In this document: in pieces, positions 24,951 to 33,261 of the stretch
Layout of the letters: each line of letters opens with the position of its first letter
How positions within the stretch are numbered: the first letter of the stretch is position 1
Assembly (NCBI GenBank): GCA_910578215.1
Contig: CAJTPH010000032.1
Location: 1-46,048 of the forward strand
Direction of reading: 5' to 3'
Source: an uncultured Acetatifactor sp.
GTDB taxonomy: Bacteria > Bacillota > Clostridia > Lachnospirales > Lachnospiraceae
DNA length: 46,048 bases
Program-made: the position numbers and the translations under genes
Notes under the pieces: model-generated
The model's input: only the letters and a program-made list of their open reading frames with translations
Database searches by the model: none
Told to the model about the DNA's origin: nothing

Positions 24951-25040
24951 AAAGCTTTTCTTGCATAAAAAGCTTTTCTTCCATAAAAATATTTTCTTCC
25001 ATAGAAAAGCTTTTCCTGCATGAAAAACTTTTCTTCCATT
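24951..25040 (-). repeat. Five tandem 18-bp repeats directly upstream of pepD
   Basis: Five units with the plus-strand core TTTTCTTCCAT (24956, 24974, 24992, 25011, 25029) spaced 18, 18, 19 and 18 bp; several carry AAGCTT. They end about 10 bp before the pepD ribosome site and lie inside its presumed 5' leader. Confidence 0.85.
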
Positions 25041-25131
25041 TCTAAGTTACGCGCCTGCCCTTTCATTGCCATCCAGAGCGGGCATTATTCTATAAATACT
25101 GTTTTATACCTTATCGCTGTAATTATACAGT

Positions 25132-25158
25132 AAAAAGGCTACCAGCTGTCTGATAGCC
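25132..25158 (-). terminator. Rho-independent terminator of the sugar ABC operon
   Basis: On the minus strand a 9-bp stem (GGCTATCAG / CTGGTAGCC) with loop ACAG is followed by TTTTT; about 110 bp after the stop codon of the last ATPase gene. Confidence 0.9.
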
Positions 25159-25266
25159 CTAATGTACATTTTATACTGGTGTATTTCCTGGGATTTATAC
25201 ATATCTGTGGCGGTTCCGTTCCGGTCTCCCAAACCGCTTCTGCAGCTTAATTTTCGCAGAACAGTC

Positions 25267-26370
25267 TCACTGCGCCCTCAATTTAATGCGTTTTTCGGTC
25301 TGTTTATCAAAGAGATATACGCTTTTATAGGGAATGGCAAATTCCAGCTTCTCATCGATTTGAGGCGTCTCCTGAGGGTCCACCTTTAATATTGTCTTTA
25401 TCCCCTGGATATCAGCATACACATTGGTATTATCGCCCAAAAGCTCCGTGAGCTCCACCGTGCAGGTAATCCTATAGGCATCACCGGTATCGTTCCCCTC
25501 CGCAAGCCTGATCGCCTCCGGACGGAAGCCGAAGGCTACCTCCTTGTTCTCGTACCCGTCAATAACGCTTTTATCCGCTATTGCGCCAAGATCTATAACA
25601 TTACCCTTGATATTGAGTTTACCACCCTTTACGGTGGCATTTATAAAGTTCATCGGCGGCTCTCCGATAAAGCCCGCCACGAACATATTAACAGGATTAA
25701 AATACAGATCGTAGGGCGTTCCGACCTGCTGGGCATAGCCCTCCTTCATAACCACTATTCTGTCCGCCATGGTCATGGCCTCAGTCTGATCGTGCGTGAC
25801 ATAAATGGTTGTAGCGCCCGTCTCACGGTGAATCTGAGTTATTTCGGAACGCATGGTAACTCTCTGCTTGGCATCAAGGTTGGAAAGCGGCTCGTCCATA
25901 AGGAAAATATCAACTCTGCGGATAATAGCCCGCCCAACCGCAACCCTCTGTCTCTGGCCTCCTGAAAGCTCACGGGGCTTTCTGTCGAGATAATCCGTCA
26001 ATCCAAGTATTTTGGCTGTTTTATATACCTTTTGCTCTATGACGTCCTCGTCGACCCCCTGGAGCGTCAGTCCAAACGCAAGGTTTTCATAAACCGACAT
26101 ATGCGGATAGAGAGCATAGCTTTGGAAAACCATTGCCACGCCGCGCTCTCGGGGACCCTTTTCATTTGCCCTGACTCCGTCGATGAGAAAATCGCCCTTG
26201 CTGATGTTTTCGAGCCCGGCAATCATACGCAGCGTTGTGGATTTACCACAGCCGGATGAGCCTACAAACACGATAAATTCACCCTTTTCAATCTCCAGGT
26301 TGAAATCGTGGACCGCATGATATCCGTTCGGGTAAATTTTGTTGATTCCTCTCAATGTTAAATATGACAT
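25267..26370 (-). CDS. Carbohydrate ABC transporter ATP-binding protein, MsmK/UgpC type (second copy)
   Basis: 367 residues. Walker A GSSGCGKST, Q-loop MVFQSYALYPHM, signature LSGGQRQRVA, Walker B IFLMDEPLSNLD, H-loop VTHDQTEAMTMA, then a C-terminal TOBE regulatory region (about 235-367). It energises carbohydrate uptake. It is clearly a paralogue of the ATPase at 27694-28752, and each follows two small membrane-protein genes. Last gene of the operon, followed by a strong terminator. Ribosome site GGGAGAG. Confidence 0.93.
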   Translation of the reverse strand: MSYLTLRGINKIYPNGYHAVHDFNLEIEKGEFIVFVGSSGCGKSTTLRMIAGLENISKGDFLIDGVRANEKGPRERGVAMVFQSYALYPHMSVYENLAFGLTLQGVDEDVIEQKVYKTAKILGLTDYLDRKPRELSGGQRQRVAVGRAIIRRVDIFLMDEPLSNLDAKQRVTMRSEITQIHRETGATTIYVTHDQTEAMTMADRIVVMKEGYAQQVGTPYDLYFNPVNMFVAGFIGEPPMNFINATVKGGKLNIKGNVIDLGAIADKSVIDGYENKEVAFGFRPEAIRLAEGNDTGDAYRITCTVELTELLGDNTNVYADIQGIKTILKVDPQETPQIDEKLEFAIPYKSVYLFDKQTEKRIKLRAQ

Positions 26371-26400
26371 AACGACTCTCCCACTATTTAATCTGTTTCC

Positions 26401-27042
26401 TTAGCTGCTCTGTTTTCTGTCGCCTGCTACCTTTGCCTCCGCATCGCGGAAAACCTTTATAATCGTATTTTTCACGGTGATAAACAACATATCAAACCCC
26501 ATATACAGCAACCCAAACAAAATGGGCTCCACGGGCACCGCCACTCTCTGCGCCGTTTCAATATCGCCAACCAGAATCGTATTGATCATATTATATGTGC
26601 TGACAATACAGAACAACACCAAGCCCGAATAGATTACATTTATGAAGATTGACCAGAATTTTCTGGTCGTAATCATCATCCATTTATTATAAGCGCCCTT
26701 TTCGGGTTCAAAATAACGCAGCAGGTGATTGACCAGCAAATCCACGGACAGCCCCAGCCCCACCGCCAGCACGAACATCAGATCCAGCCCGGAAATATAC
26801 GTTCCCAGACCCCACAGGAAAAAGTAACACATAGCGCCGCTGAACCAAAATTTTACAAAACAGATCTTCAGCCATGTGGGAATACGTTTTTTTCCCTTTG
26901 AGGTATATTTTTTTATCTCTGCGTCAGGAACCCTGGGGGCGGCTTCCGCGTTCACAAGCCTGTCGACCGCATCGGTCTTCAAGTCATAATAATTTTCCGC
27001 CACGGGCTTTTCGCCCTGGTGTTTTTTCTGTTTCTTTGACAT
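26401..27042 (-). CDS. Operon membrane protein of unknown function (4 predicted membrane segments)
   Basis: 213 residues. A long cytoplasmic N-terminus (about 1-60, basic, KKQKKHQGEKP and KGKKRIPTW) precedes four hydrophobic segments: WLKICFVKFWFSGAMCYFFLWG, GLDLMFVLAVGLGLSVDLLV, SIFINVIYSGLVLFCIVST, and PILFGLLYMGFDMLFITV. No ABC-permease EAA motif or known domain is recognised. Ribosome site is weak. It stands directly upstream of the second ATPase and downstream of another membrane protein, so it is probably a subunit or accessory of the transporter. Confidence 0.75.
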   Translation of the reverse strand: MSKKQKKHQGEKPVAENYYDLKTDAVDRLVNAEAAPRVPDAEIKKYTSKGKKRIPTWLKICFVKFWFSGAMCYFFLWGLGTYISGLDLMFVLAVGLGLSVDLLVNHLLRYFEPEKGAYNKWMMITTRKFWSIFINVIYSGLVLFCIVSTYNMINTILVGDIETAQRVAVPVEPILFGLLYMGFDMLFITVKNTIIKVFRDAEAKVAGDRKQSS

Positions 27043-27081
27043 AATTTTTCTATAAAAGAGAATAGGGCTGTTTACCCTTTC

Positions 27082-27654
27082 CTACTCATCCTCACCGGAA
27101 ATATCGATTTCCGCCATTTCACCGTTGCCCTCCACATCGATGGAGGTGTTGATCTTCTTCAAGCCCTTTGCGTACAATGGCAGTGTTAAAAGCAGGACGG
27201 CGCATATGGCAACAAATACGATATGCATGATAACCGTGGTCTGAGCAGCGGAGATATCCGCTGATTTTTTGATCGGATTCACGGCACGATTCACCGCCTG
27301 ACCGATCCTTACAAGATAAACGCCGTCTACAAAAATCATGATTCCAAGCATCGCATACAGAATCGAGAGCATTATTTTATTCGGTTTCTGACGCTTCGGA
27401 AATGTCCTCAAAAAACAGACAAATGCCAGAATTGACAACAGCATCGCCACAAACTCACACTGCCCCATATTGGGCGTATTTATCCTCGCCGTAGTGTTAG
27501 ATATCGACGTAAGATTAAGCGAGTAGACAAGGAACGCTATCCCCAATACTACTAACGGAATATTCTGAGGGCTTCGCTTCAGAGAGACGAAAAACTTGCG
27601 GACAAATTCATTTTTCCCTCGCTTCTGTTTAGCGGACTCCTGTTTTTGTTTCAT
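27082..27654 (-). CDS. Operon membrane protein of unknown function (4 predicted membrane segments)
   Basis: 190 residues from the ATG at 27654, preceded by AAGGAG about 10 bp upstream; a second ATG seven codons earlier overlaps that site. Basic N-terminus (about 1-30), then hydrophobic segments IPLVVLGIAFLVYSLNL, CEFVAMLLSILAFVCFL, IMLSILYAMLGIMIFVDGVYL and TTVIMHIVFVAICAVLLLTLPLY, and an acidic tail. Its layout, including the YSLxL segment followed by a threonine-rich loop, resembles the protein at 29251-29841. No family recognised. Confidence 0.75.
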   Translation of the reverse strand: MKQKQESAKQKRGKNEFVRKFFVSLKRSPQNIPLVVLGIAFLVYSLNLTSISNTTARINTPNMGQCEFVAMLLSILAFVCFLRTFPKRQKPNKIMLSILYAMLGIMIFVDGVYLVRIGQAVNRAVNPIKKSADISAAQTTVIMHIVFVAICAVLLLTLPLYAKGLKKINTSIDVEGNGEMAEIDISGEDE

Positions 27655-27693
27655 CTGCCTTGTTCTCCTTATCATAAATTGAAAAAACCGTCG

Positions 27694-28752
27694 TCAACGA
27701 ATTGCCCTGGTTGTCTCCTTGTCAAAGAAATGCTTTCTCTTGAAAGAGACATTGACCGTGTCGCCAGGCTTATAGCTGCACCATTCGCGGAACTTGCAGG
27801 TAATTTTCTGCTTTCCCACAACTCCGTTTACAAGGGTAGTCTGACCGAGGTTCTCGTTTGAGAATACGTTCACCGAAATCTCCCCCCCCTGTATCACATC
27901 CTCAGGGCGCACCCCGAGAACCACCGTTTTGTTCTCATACCCGGCAAGCAGCTCCGCTTCCTCCGAAGTCAGCGCTATGCTGAATTCACTGCCTACAGCC
28001 TGCCCATTTCGTATAACGGCATCAAAGGTATTAATGGGCGGCAGCCCGATAAAGCTTGCCACGAAAAGATTGGCAGGAGTATAATAAAGCTCCAGCGGTG
28101 TACCGATCTGCTGGACATGCCCCATGGACATGCACACAATTCTGTCCGCAAGCGTAAGCGCCTCTGTCTGGTCGTGTGTGACATAAAGCATCGTCGCCTT
28201 CAGACGCTTGTGGAGCAGCAAAATCTCCCGGCGGGTGGAACCGCGCAGCTTGGCGTCAAGATTGGATAATGGCTCGTCAAAAAGAAATACCTTGGGCGTG
28301 CGGACAATGGCCCGTCCCATGGCAACCCTCTGCCTTTGGCCTCCGGAAAGCTGGTTGGGCTTTTTGTTGAGCTGATCAGTCAAGCCCAATATCTCTGCCG
28401 CCGCCATCACCTTCTGATGCACAACGTTTACATTTTCCTTGCGAAGCATCAGCGAAAACGCCATGTTCTCATATATGGTCATGTGGCCGTACAGCGCATA
28501 ATCCTGGAAAACCATGGCGATATCCCTGTCTTTAGGGGGCTTCGCCGTGACATCCTGACCGTCGATGATAAGCTTGCCGGCGGAGATATCCTCCAGCCCT
28601 GCCACCATGCGCAGAGTCGTGGACTTTCCGCAGCCCGAAGGTCCCACGAGAACGATCAGTTCGCCATCCTTGACATCAAGGTTAAAGTCAAAAACCGCCT
28701 GAACCTTATTGTCATATATTTTATCGAGATGCTGTAATTTAAGTTCACTCAT
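27694..28752 (-). CDS. Carbohydrate ABC transporter ATP-binding protein, MsmK/UgpC type (first copy)
   Basis: 352 residues from the ATG at 28752 (AAAGGGAG upstream), overlapping the stop of the upstream gene by 8 bp. Walker A GPSGCGKST, Q-loop MVFQDYALYGHM, signature LSGGQRQRVAMG, Walker B VFLFDEPLSNLD, H-loop VTHDQTEALTLA, and a TOBE-type C-terminus. Closely related to the copy at 25267-26370. The two could form a heterodimer or serve two different transporter assemblies. Confidence 0.93.
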   Translation of the reverse strand: MSELKLQHLDKIYDNKVQAVFDFNLDVKDGELIVLVGPSGCGKSTTLRMVAGLEDISAGKLIIDGQDVTAKPPKDRDIAMVFQDYALYGHMTIYENMAFSLMLRKENVNVVHQKVMAAAEILGLTDQLNKKPNQLSGGQRQRVAMGRAIVRTPKVFLFDEPLSNLDAKLRGSTRREILLLHKRLKATMLYVTHDQTEALTLADRIVCMSMGHVQQIGTPLELYYTPANLFVASFIGLPPINTFDAVIRNGQAVGSEFSIALTSEEAELLAGYENKTVVLGVRPEDVIQGGEISVNVFSNENLGQTTLVNGVVGKQKITCKFREWCSYKPGDTVNVSFKRKHFFDKETTRAIR

Positions 28753-29254
28753 GTGCCGCTCCCTTTTGCTCCTTTTCAAGCTCAGCCTGATAGCTTACAA
28801 GCGTGCTGGTTTTAATTATACCGACAATTCCTGCAATGATACAAAATACCGCGGACGCAATTAACAACGCGCAGACCCAGATAAACTGTGCGTTGCCCAT
28901 CACGATCTGCTCATGCATCTCAAGCTGCACTGTGGCATTTCTCGCATCCGTAGGCAGGATAAAAATTCTTATGATCTGCCCTGCTCCCAAGACAAGAAGC
29001 GCATAGGCATACATCATTTTATAGCCCTTAACGCCCTCTGACGCCAGGAATGCCACCAGCATAAACAGCAGGTTATAGACAACGGACGCCCCTATGATAA
29101 TGCTGTAATAATAATTTCCCACATCGGATGTATATATACTGACAAAGTAAATTGCGTTAAATACAATTGCTAGCAGCGTCAGGTTTGCAGAAAGCTTGTT
29201 TCTCGTAAAACGTAACCGGTCCTTTTTAATAAGGGCATCATCATTTAAAGTCAT
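28745..29254 (-). CDS. Operon membrane protein of unknown function (4 predicted membrane segments)
   Basis: 169 residues; start overlaps the upstream stop by 4 bp (ATGA). Hydrophobic segments: LTLLAIVFNAIYFVSIY, YSIIIGASVVYNLLFMLVAFLA, MMYAYALLVLGAGQIIRIFIL, and FIWVCALLIASAVFCIIAGIVGII. N-terminus basic, C-terminus charged (about 20 residues). No known domain. Translational coupling on both sides ties it to the sugar ABC operon. Confidence 0.78.
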   Translation of the reverse strand: MTLNDDALIKKDRLRFTRNKLSANLTLLAIVFNAIYFVSIYTSDVGNYYYSIIIGASVVYNLLFMLVAFLASEGVKGYKMMYAYALLVLGAGQIIRIFILPTDARNATVQLEMHEQIVMGNAQFIWVCALLIASAVFCIIAGIVGIIKTSTLVSYQAELEKEQKGAAHE

Positions 29255-29841
29255 ACCTTAACATCCTTTCTGCTCCCAATCAGCCGCTTTTCTTCCTTCA
29301 TCATGGTTAATTTCAAAATCAGATTTACTATAAGCAGCACTGTTGCCAATATAACCAGCCCGAACACTACATAGCCGGCATCGAACCAGAACGTGGACTC
29401 CGTGTACAGGGTATCCCACTTCTCCGAATGCTCCTTCAGCGCCGCAAAATCCAAATTTACAAACTGCGCTCTAAAAGCGGATATATTAACCACCGCCCAA
29501 ACGGACGCTGCAATATTACACACAGTCGAAAGCCCTATCGCAACAAAATTTCCGATATAATACTTCCTGCGCGAATGGGTATTCATGATAAATAAAACCA
29601 GAGAGACCAGAATCATTCCAATGCTTACTCTGGTCAAGCTGCTGTTAAACGGCTGCATGGTGTAATAAATTCCCGAACCACGCACCGTTGTATTCTCCGG
29701 ACGCGCCGGATTAATAATTGTTAAATACAAGCTGTCAAACATGTCTGTCATAAGACCAAGGGAATAGAAAAACACAAGAGCGGAAGCAGTCAAAACAGCC
29801 ATACATACTATTCTCTGAAATACCATTTGTTTTTTATACAT
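29251..29841 (-). CDS. Operon membrane protein of unknown function (4 predicted membrane segments)
   Basis: 196 residues, ribosome site AAGGAAGG. Hydrophobic segments: IVCMAVLTASALVFFYSLGL, VSIGMILVSLVLFIM, YIGNFVAIGLSTVCNIAASVWAVV, and FDAGYVVFGLVILATVLLIVNLIL. A hydrophilic loop with ENTTVRGSG follows segment 1. First gene after the intergenic hairpin array downstream of the binding-protein gene. Similar in layout to the protein at 27082-27654. No family recognised. Confidence 0.78.
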   Translation of the reverse strand: MYKKQMVFQRIVCMAVLTASALVFFYSLGLMTDMFDSLYLTIINPARPENTTVRGSGIYYTMQPFNSSLTRVSIGMILVSLVLFIMNTHSRRKYYIGNFVAIGLSTVCNIAASVWAVVNISAFRAQFVNLDFAALKEHSEKWDTLYTESTFWFDAGYVVFGLVILATVLLIVNLILKLTMMKEEKRLIGSRKDVKV

Positions 29842-29862
29842 AAAAACCTTCCTTTTATATTG

Positions 29863-29934
29863 GAAGGGGAGATTTACTCCCCTTGGAGATCTGCTCCCCT
29901 TGGAGGCCGCTCCTCTCGGAGGACTCTCCCCTTC
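29863..29934 (-). repeat. Array of four imperfect 16-20 bp hairpin repeats downstream of the binding-protein gene
   Basis: Four consecutive imperfect palindromes of the form GGAG(N5-6)CTCC, starting near 29865, 29885, 29902 and 29918; the outer arms (GAAGGGGAG and CTCCCCTTC) also match. Located between the binding-protein gene and the membrane-protein gene 29251-29841. Confidence 0.8.
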
Positions 29935-30118
29935 AAAGCAACATAATGTGGATTTTGCATAACAGCCCGGTATTCAGCCAAACCGCTGCAATTTTGCAGA
30001 ACCACGCAAAACAAACCTTGCCCAGAACCCGGATGCGGTAAAATTTCGCGCGGCCTGCGTTTCATTACCGTTCAGGCAGTTTCCGATTCATAAAAAAGCC
30101 TTGATTCATAAAATCGCC
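29935..30118. other. Intergenic region after the binding-protein gene
   Basis: No gene. It contains a 14-bp perfect palindrome with a 2-bp centre (CTGCAA-TT-TTGCAG, 29986-29999) and a duplicated TTTTATGAATC on the minus strand just after the stop codon. No clear terminator is seen, so read-through into the downstream genes is likely. Confidence 0.4.
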
Positions 30119-32221
30119 TTACTTGTTCATGCTGTTGTAGTAAGTTACAAGCTCCTGCCAAGCCGCCTCTTTCAGCTCAAGATACTGAGAACCATGCCAT
30201 GTCTCGGAAACGGTCTTAACAGTCTGATCCGCGGAAGCGGTACCCTCGCCGGTGAAGCCGCTGCAGATAATGTCAACAAGCAGGTTGGTCTGATCCTTGC
30301 CCTGGCCGAAGTTACCGCTGGCGCCAAGCTCGGTAAAGCCGTTGATCGTCTGGTTAGCGACATCCGTGGTGGGAAGAACCGTAGGAACGGAGGTATACCA
30401 TGCGTTGCTTGTAAGCGCAAGCTCAGGATGGTGTATGGTGCCAAGTCCGATAGCCGTGGAAATATAACCTGCACCCTCCTTACCTACCTCATGCGTACAC
30501 TGATACTCAAACGCCTGGCTCTTTACAAAGCTCAGAGTAGAGCCCAGATACATGCGGGCATAGTTCGTATAGTTTCCCTTCGCCTTTTCCCACAGCTCGT
30601 CATAGGTCTTGTCTGCGATGACAGGCATCTGCTTACCGTTAAAGTTAAAGGTCACATAGCTGCCGTCGGAATTGGTCTTGATGAAAGCGTCAGGACCGTA
30701 GGACATCAGAATCTGTCCCTCAGGGCTGTATGCGTAATCGATCAATGCAAGAAGCGCGTTGAGCTTGTTGGTATCGTCTCCCACGCCTGCCTTGGAGATT
30801 GCCCAGCCGCCGGTCTTAACCGAACGCCAGGACTCGGTAAATCTCATAAACTTCTCGCCTGTTCCGTCGTTCCAGCGAGCAACGGGAACCATGACTGCCA
30901 TGTACTTCTCGCCTTCCTGAAGCTTGGTAGCATTGAGAATAGTCTGAGTCTGATTGTAGTCATAGTGCATAAAGCCGAGATCGTTCTCAAGCATCGTGCT
31001 GCTGGACTCCTTGGATTTCTCCAAAAACGACTTGGAGATCAGCCCTTCCTTAGCCAGGCTGTTCATCCTCGCAAGAGCCTCATAGGTAGCAGCCTCCTGG
31101 CGCGCATCGTGAAGCTTGTTGTCGTTGCCGATGTAAAGGTAATCCTGTCTGGACTCAAGTCCGCGTACTCCAAAGAGAGAGCCTGCAAAACGGAACATAT
31201 CGACACGGCGCTGGTTGTTGTCGTCCTCACGGGAGAAAAGACCCTGGACATTGTCCGTGCCATTCAGCGTATTTGCGTTTGCAACCACGCAGCGAAGGAG
31301 AGCTACAAGCTCGTCAGCGTCCCATGCCGCATTCTGGCCGCAGAACAGATCGGAACGGGTGGTTCCGTAATATCCGTTATAAGCCTTGTCAATATAAGTA
31401 CGAAGCATATTGACCGCTTCAACACCGGTCATGGAGCCCTTATCGTTCATTGCCTTGATAATGTTGCCCGCTGCATCATAATCCTTATTAATCTTCTCAA
31501 CGCCGGAGCCGTCCTTCTTAACTACCTCGATCTCCACCTTGCCGGACGTAGGCATATAAGGCGTATAGGCAGGCGCTGCAGTCTTGCCGCTCTTGTCCGC
31601 CTTAAACTCTCCCTCGCCGTCGAGCAGCTTCTGAACCCAGTCCACTCTCATCAGAGGCATACGCTCGATATCGTTTACGCCGTCAAAGTAAGGCGAAAAG
31701 TAGATGGAACCCGCCGTATCGCCTGCGGTGGAACCGGTAATAGACAGGCGCACAATGGGATTTGCCTCCAGATACGACTTGAAGTTGGGCATGCTGTCTA
31801 TGTACTTGTTGATGTCTACAAGCTGACCTGCCGTACCCGCGACGGTAAGGTCGCTTGCGGTACCCGCTACCATGTCAACCTGATCCAGCTGATCCTTCCA
31901 GTAAGCCCACTCCTTGGTCTCGCTGTTGCCCTGATATTTGTCCTCAAACTCAACGCCGAGGATCTCCTCCAGTGCTGCCCAGGTAGGCTTGAGATCGCCG
32001 GTATTGTAGGTCTTTCCGTCAGCCAGCGTAACTCCTGAGCCCGCTGTCTCTGCGTCAAAGGCAATACCTGTCTTTTTGCTGTTATAGCCTGTCGCCATAC
32101 GAAGCACTGTGCCCTCTGCATAGTCCAGCGAAGGACCCTTCTTATCGCCGCAGCCCGTCAACAGCGTAGTCGCGACAAGAGAAGCAGCCAGCAGTGAGAC
32201 ACTGATTTTTCTCTTTTTCAT
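30119..32221 (-). CDS. Extracellular solute-binding lipoprotein (carbohydrate ABC transporter)
   Basis: 700 residues. Signal peptide MKKRKISVSLLAASLVATTLLTG with lipobox LLTGC (about 19-24), so the mature protein is membrane-anchored outside the cell. The body is an LplA-type family 1 binding protein, larger than the usual 500-560 residues. It captures an oligosaccharide or similar solute for the LplB/LplC-type permeases encoded just upstream. Strong ribosome site (AAGGAGGAG). The ligand is not predictable from sequence alone. The gene is third in the LplB-LplC-binding protein order typical of these operons. Confidence 0.9.
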   Translation of the reverse strand: MKKRKISVSLLAASLVATTLLTGCGDKKGPSLDYAEGTVLRMATGYNSKKTGIAFDAETAGSGVTLADGKTYNTGDLKPTWAALEEILGVEFEDKYQGNSETKEWAYWKDQLDQVDMVAGTASDLTVAGTAGQLVDINKYIDSMPNFKSYLEANPIVRLSITGSTAGDTAGSIYFSPYFDGVNDIERMPLMRVDWVQKLLDGEGEFKADKSGKTAAPAYTPYMPTSGKVEIEVVKKDGSGVEKINKDYDAAGNIIKAMNDKGSMTGVEAVNMLRTYIDKAYNGYYGTTRSDLFCGQNAAWDADELVALLRCVVANANTLNGTDNVQGLFSREDDNNQRRVDMFRFAGSLFGVRGLESRQDYLYIGNDNKLHDARQEAATYEALARMNSLAKEGLISKSFLEKSKESSSTMLENDLGFMHYDYNQTQTILNATKLQEGEKYMAVMVPVARWNDGTGEKFMRFTESWRSVKTGGWAISKAGVGDDTNKLNALLALIDYAYSPEGQILMSYGPDAFIKTNSDGSYVTFNFNGKQMPVIADKTYDELWEKAKGNYTNYARMYLGSTLSFVKSQAFEYQCTHEVGKEGAGYISTAIGLGTIHHPELALTSNAWYTSVPTVLPTTDVANQTINGFTELGASGNFGQGKDQTNLLVDIICSGFTGEGTASADQTVKTVSETWHGSQYLELKEAAWQELVTYYNSMNK

Positions 32222-32316
32222 CTTTCTCCTCCTTAATAGAATTGTTTGAAAAAACTGTTTCTATAATATCAACCGCATTGCTGCGCGATTGACCGGTCGT
32301 TCACCCGGCATACCTT

Positions 32317-33204
32317 CTATTTAACGCCGCCGGCATTTACTCCCTTAGCAAAATACTTCTGAATAAAGGGATAAATGATGAGAATAGGCACAATGGAGCA
32401 CACGATCAGCGCATAAATGACAGAGTCCGAAGCATACGCCTCGTTCCAGCCCGCCATCGCCTCCGGGTCCGTAAACTCCTCCAGCTTCAGCCGAATAAAT
32501 ACCTGGAGCGGGTGCTCGTTGGTATTGGAGATCATCTGCCTGGCCCAGAAATAACCGTTCCATCGGGATATCCCAAAGAAAAGAGCCACCGTTGCTATGA
32601 TGGATTTGCTCATGGGTATGTAAACCCTCCACAGCACCTGCATCTCCGTAGCGCCGTCGACTATCGCCGCCTCCTCTATTTCGGAGGGAACTCCCTCAAA
32701 GGAATTTCTAAGCAGTATGATATTCATTGCCGCCATACCCATGGCCATAACCACCAGCCACTTATCATCCATAATGCCTATGGAGTGAAATACCCGCTTT
32801 GTGGCAAGATAGTTCAGATACTGCGGAACAATACCTGCGCTGAACCACATGGTAAACACCAAAAAGAAATTAAAACCCTTGCGGAACAGCAGACGCTTTT
32901 TTGAAAGGGCATACGCGCCGAATATGGATATTCCCAGCGCCCAGATCGTCCCGAAAAAGGTAAGGAAAAGCGTGTTGGTATAGGAATTCCAAAACATATT
33001 ATCGTTGAACATCCTAAGAAACGCTTCAAATTGAATGTCCTTGGGAAGCAGCACAAGCTCATTGTAATCCACCGCGTGCCTTCCGCTTATTGCCGCGGAA
33101 ATCGTATAGACAAAAGGATACAGGCAGGCGACGGCAAAGATGGTCAGCAGCGTATAGCTCAATATCTTAAATATCAGTTCCGAAATCTCAAGTTTTCTTT
33201 TCAT
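32317..33204 (-). CDS. Carbohydrate ABC transporter permease, LplC/YtcP type
   Basis: 295 residues from the ATG at 33204, preceded by a GGGGA site; this gives the usual length. Six membrane segments, starting with ILSYTLLTIFAVACLYPFVYT. The EAA loop reads EEAAIVDGATEMQVLWRVYIP. The C-terminus ends with FIQKYFAKGVNAGGVK, a common ending in LplC proteins. It forms the membrane channel with the LplB-type permease encoded upstream. Confidence 0.92.
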   Translation of the reverse strand: MKRKLEISELIFKILSYTLLTIFAVACLYPFVYTISAAISGRHAVDYNELVLLPKDIQFEAFLRMFNDNMFWNSYTNTLFLTFFGTIWALGISIFGAYALSKKRLLFRKGFNFFLVFTMWFSAGIVPQYLNYLATKRVFHSIGIMDDKWLVVMAMGMAAMNIILLRNSFEGVPSEIEEAAIVDGATEMQVLWRVYIPMSKSIIATVALFFGISRWNGYFWARQMISNTNEHPLQVFIRLKLEEFTDPEAMAGWNEAYASDSVIYALIVCSIVPILIIYPFIQKYFAKGVNAGGVK

Positions 33205-33261
33205 AATAATCCCCATGGATATCGCATGGCTCCCGCGATACCGCTCCACATTCAGCCCTTT

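Noticed and set aside
24938..25072. N-terminal extension of PepD through the 18-bp repeats
   Set aside because: The frame is open, but the strong AAAGGAGG site precedes the ATG at 24937 and the M20 domain starts there. The extension encodes only repeat-derived residues.
30101..32038. A 645-codon plus-strand open frame antisense to the binding lipoprotein
   Set aside because: The opposite strand has a signal peptide, lipobox and ribosome site; the plus-strand product looks like a typical antisense shadow.
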